From: Streptosporangium sp. NBC_01756
Lineage (GTDB): Bacteria > Actinomycetota > Actinomycetes > Streptosporangiales > Streptosporangiaceae
Assembly: GCF_035917975.1 (NCBI RefSeq)
Contig: NZ_CP109130.1
Coordinates: forward strand, 5,518,001-5,582,000
Length of the DNA: 64,000 bases
Direction of reading: 5' to 3'
The translations under genes were made by a program, and so were the position numbers. The notes beneath the pieces are model-generated. The model saw only the letters and a list, made by a program, of their open reading frames with translations. It did no database searches and was not told the DNA's origin. Shown in pieces: positions 56,061 to 64,000 of this stretch; positions within the stretch are counted from its first letter, which is position 1; every line of letters begins with the position of its first letter.

Positions 56061-56843
56061 TCGTCGCCGGCCGCTCGCCGTCCGGCCGCTCGCCGCCCGG
56101 CATCATGAGGTCCGCGGCCAGCAGAGCGGTCAGGTCCGCCAGGTTGTCCTGGAGGAAGAAGTGGCCGCCGTCGATGTGGTGCAGGACGAACCCGGCGGTG
56201 GTGTGCTGCTCCCACGGAGTCATCTGCTCCGTCGAGACGGCCCGGTCGAGCGTGCCGGCGAAGGCCGTGATCGGAACCGGCAGCGGCGCCCCCGGCCGGT
56301 ACATGTAGTCGTCCAGCCAGGTGAAGTCCGCCCGCAGCGTCGGCAGCAGCAACTCCAGCAGTTCCGGTTCGTCGGCGACCTCCCCGGGCACGCCGCCGCC
56401 GGCCACGACCCGGGCCACCAACTCGTCGTCGGAGAGGCGGGAGAGCCCGTCGAACATGGCCGACGCGTTCAGGTGCGGCGCGCGGGCGGCGCCCACGTAC
56501 AGCCGGACCGGCAGCGGCGCACCGGTACGGCGCAGCCGCCGGATCACCTCGAACGCGAGCCGCGCGCCCAGCGAGTGCCCGTACAGCGCGTAGGGCCGGC
56601 CGTCGGCGGCCACGGCCTCGGCGAGCGCGGCGGCCAGTTCGGTCAGGTCGATCTCGGCCGGCTCGACGATCCTGTTCTCCCTGCCCGGCAGCTGGACGCC
56701 CACGACCTCCACGTCGGGAGCGAGGGCGGCCGGCCACGGATGGAACACACCCGCGCCCGCACCGGCGTACGGCAGGCAGAACAGCCGGAGCGCCGCGTGC
56801 GGCAGCGGGCGCGCGCACCGGAGCCAACGGGCCGTCAAGGTGG

Positions 56844-56847
<4 letters not shown>
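53779..56847 (-). CDS. Type II thioesterase fused to a LanB-like protein
   Basis: A 1022-residue fusion. Residues 1-250 are a type II thioesterase of the RifR/GrsT kind: LFCLPYAGAGAGVFHPWP, catalytic Ser ~91 in YGHSLGARLAF, Asp in FAGTLDRA and His in GGHFFLQ. Such enzymes clear wrong or stalled acyl groups from carrier domains. Residues about 262-1022 are a second LanB-like domain with the same RYCAKNETIGFFGP motif. The joint is a short Gly/Pro/Glu linker with no stop. ATG at 56847 overlaps the A-T-KS stop (ATGA). Fusing a carrier-clearing hydrolase to a LanB-like protein suggests that the LanB-like part works on carrier-bound thioesters. Confidence 0.88.
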
Positions 56848-60380
<3,533 letters not shown>

Positions 60381-60609
60381 TATCCGGATTCCTGCACGTT
60401 TCTCACTATCTGGATCCGCTTATCGGAATCCGCCGTCACCGCGTGGTACGCCGTCACACGCGACGTGCGGCTCGCTGACACGTGGAACGTTAAAGGACGG
60501 ACATTTCCGATCATTAGCCATACGATTGCTATGTCCGCAAACGTGGCTATTACGGATCAAGTGTTATCCCTCGCGACGGATCGGCGAAGGCCCAAGGCGG
60601 AGGACAGGC
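60381..60609. promoter_or_regulatory. Divergent promoter region of the NRPS operon and SARP gene
   Basis: This 229-base gap holds both start regions. CGCCGTCAC recurs exactly at 60431-60439 and 60449-60457 (18 bases apart), with a related CGCTGACAC at 60473-60481. CGGATTCC at 60385-60392 and GGAATCCG at 60425-60432 form an inverted repeat. The right half (60490-60560) is AT-rich. SARP activators bind directly repeated heptamers near the -35 region, so the direct repeats are plausible sites for the neighbouring SARP. The usual 11- or 22-base spacing is not met. Confidence 0.4.
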
Positions 60610-62448
60610 ATGAGTGTCCACAAGGCTGTTCCCACGTACGACTTCCAGGTTCTCGGGCCGCTCCGGGTCTGCCGGGGCGAGCTCACCGTGGCGTTGCCGG
60701 CACGCCATCCCCGTATGCTCCTGGCCGTGTTGCTGCTGCACGACGGCGGGGTCGTCGCCGAGAGGCGACTGCTGGAGCAGGTGTGGGGCCATGGCCCCGG
60801 CAGCATGACCGCCCTGCGCACCGCCGTGTCGCGGTTGCGTTCCTGGCTGCGTGACGAGGCCGGTGGGGTCGCCTCCCTTGAGCACGTCGACGGTGGATAT
60901 CGGCTGCGGGTACCGGACCGGTCCGTCGACGCCGCCCGGTTTCGGGCCGCGCTGGCCGCCGATTCGGACACCGCGGGTGTGGACCCCCACGAGCGGCTGA
61001 CCGATCTGATGAACGCGCTCGAACAGTGGCGGGGTCCCGTGCTGGAAGGGGCTCCCGACGGAGTGCGGGAGGACGCCGCGGTGCGGGCACTGGACGACGA
61101 TCACGCCATGTGCCTGCAGCGGCTGGCCGCGCTCTCCATCGCGGTCCAGGCCCCCGAGCTGCTGCTGTCGAGGACCCGGGCCATGGCCAGGGCCCGGCCG
61201 TTCGACGAGCCGCTGCACACGCGCCTGATCGAGCTGTACGCCGCCTGCGGACGGCCCGCCGAGGCGCTCATGGAGTACGAGCGGCTGAGATCCCGGCTCG
61301 CCGACGAGCTGGGCGTCGCGCCCAGCTCGGACGCGCAACGCGCCTACCTCACCCTGCTCGACCAGGACCCTCCGCTGCTCGGCGGGTTCGAGCGGACCCA
61401 GGGCAGGGGATGGGGACGACTGGTCGTGCCCCACCAGCTGCCCGCCGACATCGCCGACTTCACCGGCCGGGACAAGGCGACCGCCGTACTCCTCGACCAC
61501 CTGGGCGGGGTGCTGAACGATCCGATGCGGGCGGCCACGCTGGTCGCGGGGATCACCGGTGCGGCCGGAGCCGGCAAGTCCACCCTGGCCGTGCACATCG
61601 CACACCGGCTGGCGGCGACGTACACCGACGGCCAGCTCTACGCCGACCTGGGCGGCTCCGGAGCCGCTCCCGAATCTCCGGCCCGGGTGCTCGGACGGTT
61701 CCTGCGGGCGCTCGGAGTCGGACAGGCCGCGGTCCCGGAGGACCTGGCCGAGCGCACGGCCCTGTACCGCAGCCTCGTGGACGGCCGCCGGATCCTGGTC
61801 GTGCTGGACGACGCCGTGGGGGAGGCGCAGGTGAGGACGCTGCTCCCCGGCTCACCGACCTGTGCGGTCCTCATCACCAGCCGGTCCCGGCTGGTGGGCT
61901 TCAGCGGGGCGCGGATCGTGGATCTCGACCGGTTCGACGTCGATCACGCCATCCACCTGCTGGCGGCCGTCGTCGGTCACGAACGGGTGGCCGCGGAACC
62001 CGAGGCGGCGGCCGAACTGGTCACGTTGTGCGGCCGGCTGCCCCTGGCGGTACGCATCTGCGGTGCCCGGCTCGCCGCCCGCCCGCACTGGCCGCTCGCC
62101 AGTCTGGTCGCCGTGCTGCGCGACGAACGCGGCCGCCTGGACGAGTTGAGCGTCGCGGACCTCGCCATGCGGGACGGTCTGCGGCAGAGCCACGCACGGA
62201 TAGCGGAGGAAGCCCGGCTGGCACTGGCCCGGCTGGCCCGGCTGGGAGCGGTCGAGTTCACGGTCGGCACCGCCGCCGCCGTCTGCGGCCTGGATCACAT
62301 CACCGCCGAGGCCTGTCTGGACGCCCTGGTCGAAGCCCGGTTCGTCGCGGTGGTCGACACCGGCCAGGCCGGGCGGTTCCACTACCGCCTTGACGAGCTG
62401 GTCCGGCTGTTCGTCCTGGACCCGGGCGCGACCCGGCCACCGGGCTGA
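60610..62448 (+). CDS. AfsR/SARP-family pathway activator with NB-ARC domain
   Basis: A 612-residue regulator with a winged-helix DNA-binding domain (about 10-100, FQVLGPLRVCRG and LRTAVSRLRSWL), a bacterial transcriptional activation (BTAD) domain (about 105-250, RARPFDEPLHTRLIELYAACGR and ELGVAPS), then an NB-ARC ATPase-like domain (P-loop GAAGAGKST near residue 318, ILVVLDDA near 398 and GRLPLAVRICGARL). SARPs activate secondary-metabolite operons. Its ATG has GGAGGA upstream and the gene is divergent from the NRPS operon by 229 bases, so control of that operon is the natural inference. The NB-ARC part may respond to a signal. No helical tetratricopeptide tail is present, so it is shorter than AfsR. 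Confidence 0.92.
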   Translation: MSVHKAVPTYDFQVLGPLRVCRGELTVALPARHPRMLLAVLLLHDGGVVAERRLLEQVWGHGPGSMTALRTAVSRLRSWLRDEAGGVASLEHVDGGYRLRVPDRSVDAARFRAALAADSDTAGVDPHERLTDLMNALEQWRGPVLEGAPDGVREDAAVRALDDDHAMCLQRLAALSIAVQAPELLLSRTRAMARARPFDEPLHTRLIELYAACGRPAEALMEYERLRSRLADELGVAPSSDAQRAYLTLLDQDPPLLGGFERTQGRGWGRLVVPHQLPADIADFTGRDKATAVLLDHLGGVLNDPMRAATLVAGITGAAGAGKSTLAVHIAHRLAATYTDGQLYADLGGSGAAPESPARVLGRFLRALGVGQAAVPEDLAERTALYRSLVDGRRILVVLDDAVGEAQVRTLLPGSPTCAVLITSRSRLVGFSGARIVDLDRFDVDHAIHLLAAVVGHERVAAEPEAAAELVTLCGRLPLAVRICGARLAARPHWPLASLVAVLRDERGRLDELSVADLAMRDGLRQSHARIAEEARLALARLARLGAVEFTVGTAAAVCGLDHITAEACLDALVEARFVAVVDTGQAGRFHYRLDELVRLFVLDPGATRPPG

Positions 62449-62464
62449 CGGCGGAGCCAGGCGT

Positions 62465-62818
62465 TCAGGCGGCGGCGTCGAGGGCCTCGTGCAGGGTGCC
62501 GCACGTCTCGAAGTGCCGGTTGAGGTTGGTGATGGTCAGCAAGTGGGTGATCATGCCGGGATTCAGCACCAGGATGAGGCGGCCATGGGTGTCCCTGACC
62601 CGGGTCAGCGCCCCCACCAGGATGCCCAGGCCCACCGAGTCGCAGAACGGCACCTCGGTCAGGTCCAGCACCAGGCACGGGTGGCCCGGGGTCTCCAGGG
62701 CCTGCTCCACCTCCGCACGGAGCCGGGGCGCGACGGCCATGTCCAGCTCACCCGAGGCCCGCACCACCACGCAGGGACCGTTGCTCCACCTCTGCACGTC
62801 GAAAGTCGTGACCACCAT
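62465..62818 (-). CDS. STAS-domain anti-anti-sigma factor
   Basis: A 117-residue STAS protein (VVVRASGELDMAVAPRLRAEV, then LVLDLTEVPFCDSVGLGILVGA). Ser61 in FCDSVGLG is in the position phosphorylated by anti-sigma kinases, and dephosphorylated protein would bind the kinase and free a sigma factor. No sigma or kinase gene is adjacent. The ATG at 62818 follows a GGAGG motif. It is convergent with the SARP gene, with 16 bases between their stops. Confidence 0.88.
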   Translation of the reverse strand: MVVTTFDVQRWSNGPCVVVRASGELDMAVAPRLRAEVEQALETPGHPCLVLDLTEVPFCDSVGLGILVGALTRVRDTHGRLILVLNPGMITHLLTITNLNRHFETCGTLHEALDAAA

Positions 62819-62871
62819 CAACACCTCCGTGCGGTCTACCTGCCCTGGAGGGTGGCTTATATGCGTTTGAC

Positions 62872-64000
62872 TTATTTTTTGCAGATGTTCTGGGTCGCGG
62901 TCCTCGCCGCGGGGGTGGCGGTCGCGGAAGGAGACGCGGTGGGCGCGGCGGCCTCCGCGACGGTGACCTTCTTGGCGCCCGAGTACTTCTGACCGGCGAT
63001 CACCTCGATCCGGTCTCCGATGTTCCCCACCGCGCGGACGTCCGCCCCGGGCAGTGCGGCGGCCAGGGTCCGTGCCGAGTCCTCGCGGCCCGTGCCGTAG
63101 CGGATGACCGTCTTGTCGTGGTCTCTCTGCTGCGTGTCGCCGGCGGTCTCGGGGACCAGGAAACCGGCCTTCAGCAGGTCGGCCCGCGCTCGCGCGCCGA
63201 GACCGGTGATCAGGGTGCCGTTGAGCACCCTGACCGAGATCCGTGCGGGCGGTACGGTGAGCGCGGCGGCCGAGGGGGTCGGCGTCGCGGCCTTGGTCGC
63301 GGTGGGGGTGGGTTTGGCGGGTTCGGTGAGCGGTTCGTCGGCGGCGATCCGGCGGAACAGCTCGCCGGCCGCCTCCTTGTCCCAGAGCACGGCCGACTCG
63401 TTGGTCGGCGTCGTGTAGTCGACGTCGGCGAGCGGGACCGTGGCGAAGGCCACGTCGTCGGTGGAGACGTCCTTGAGCTGGTTGGCCAGGCCGAGCAGGT
63501 CCTTGCGGAGCGGTTCGTCCACCCGGAGCGTGCCGAGGGCGGTGTTGACGAACGAGGTGAGCCTGATCGGGTTGGTCAGCGTGCCGCCGCTCAGGGCCTG
63601 GTGCAGCAGGGCCGAGATGACCTGCTGCTGGCGGTCGATGCGGTCGAGGTCGGAGCGGGCGGTGGCCCGGGTGCGGGCGTAGGCGAGGGCCTTGACGCCG
63701 TCGAGGGAGTAGGTGCCGGGCTGGAGGGTCAGCGCGGTCTTCGGGTCGTCGATCGCGACCGGGGTGCACACCGAGACGCCGCCCAGGGCGTCGACCACCT
63801 CGATGAAGCCGAGCACGTTGATCTCGACGTAGTGGTGGATGTGCAGCCCGGTGGCGTTCTGCACGGTCCGTACGGCGAGCTTCGGGCCGCCGAACTGGTA
63901 GGCGGCGTTGATCTTGTGCGGGCCCTGGCCGGGGACCGTCGTCCAGGTGTCGCGGGGGAGGCTGACCACGGTGACCCTGGTGTGGTCCTCCGACAGGTGG
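62872..64000 (-). CDS. LytR-CpsA-Psr (LCP) family protein with LytR C-terminal domain (partial)
   Basis: About 376 residues are visible; the N-terminus lies beyond the right edge. The LCP domain shows VVSLPRDTW, KINAAYQFGGPKL, then YVEINVLGFIEVVDALGGVSV, and the arginine-rich RTRATARSDLDRIDRQQQV. A Pro/Thr/Ala-rich linker leads to the LytR_C domain (ISVRVLNGTLITGLGARARADLLKAGF). LCP proteins transfer lipid-linked wall polymers to peptidoglycan or related acceptors outside the cell. This is a downstream neighbour without a link to the NRPS operon. Confidence 0.92.
   Translation of the reverse strand, partial: HLSEDHTRVTVVSLPRDTWTTVPGQGPHKINAAYQFGGPKLAVRTVQNATGLHIHHYVEINVLGFIEVVDALGGVSVCTPVAIDDPKTALTLQPGTYSLDGVKALAYARTRATARSDLDRIDRQQQVISALLHQALSGGTLTNPIRLTSFVNTALGTLRVDEPLRKDLLGLANQLKDVSTDDVAFATVPLADVDYTTPTNESAVLWDKEAAGELFRRIAADEPLTEPAKPTPTATKAATPTPSAAALTVPPARISVRVLNGTLITGLGARARADLLKAGFLVPETAGDTQQRDHDKTVIRYGTGREDSARTLAAALPGADVRAVGNIGDRIEVIAGQKYSGAKKVTVAEAAAPTASPSATATPAARTATQNICKK

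Overview
The window is high-GC DNA from an actinomycete, probably a filamentous one of the Streptosporangiales type. Supporting signs are a mycothiol-dependent formaldehyde dehydrogenase end at the left edge, a DUF397 protein, many GTG starts, a CpnT-like/WXG type VII secretion locus, a SARP/AfsR-type regulator and a hybrid NRPS/PKS cluster. The genus assignment is inference from gene content only. No rRNA, tRNA, CRISPR array or intact insertion sequence was seen.

Region 1 (1-8190) is housekeeping. It holds the end of an S-(hydroxymethyl)mycothiol dehydrogenase with its metallo-hydrolase partner, an iron-box-controlled bfd-bfr pair, a two-component system, a GtrA membrane protein, a lipoprotein, purK-purE and a VapBC-like toxin-antitoxin pair. 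Region 2 (8191-20001) is a loose accessory stretch. It has three small secreted peptides, an orphan DUF397 protein, UDP-glucose dehydrogenase, an acyl-CoA dehydrogenase, a GntR remnant, a TetR/PaaK-like pair, an aminoglycoside-phosphotransferase-like kinase, unknown membrane and soluble proteins, and a Tat-exported TagC-like propeller protein. Region 3 (20149-32676) is a type VII secretion effector locus. An SseB-like protein, a small partner, a YbaB/EbfC-like protein and a WXG-like protein precede one 3229-residue protein with a CpnT-like N-terminus, repeated Gly/Ser-rich beta modules, an HExxH motif and a C-terminal LysM. A possible immunity or accessory gene follows.

Region 4 (32743-62448) is a nine-gene minus-strand biosynthetic operon in which nearly every junction is an overlapping ATGA or GTGA, read divergently from a SARP/NB-ARC activator. 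In order of transcription: A-T-KS (no AT); type II thioesterase fused to a lantibiotic-dehydratase (LanB)-like protein; a second, tandem-duplicated LanB-like protein; A-T-C-T; KS-AT-KR-DH-T; MbtH; C-A(Asn)-T; C-A(Ser)-T-TE-MFS in a single polypeptide with a cysteine in place of the TE nucleophilic serine; and a SyrP/TauD-like hydroxylase. No RiPP precursor peptide, LanC or elimination-domain protein is present and the operon has no room for one. The LanB-like proteins are therefore most simply read as tRNA-dependent tailoring or ligating enzymes acting on an NRPS/PKS intermediate. That combination is the most interesting feature of the window.

Region 5 (62465-64000) has a STAS anti-anti-sigma factor and an LCP (LytR-CpsA-Psr) protein cut by the right edge.
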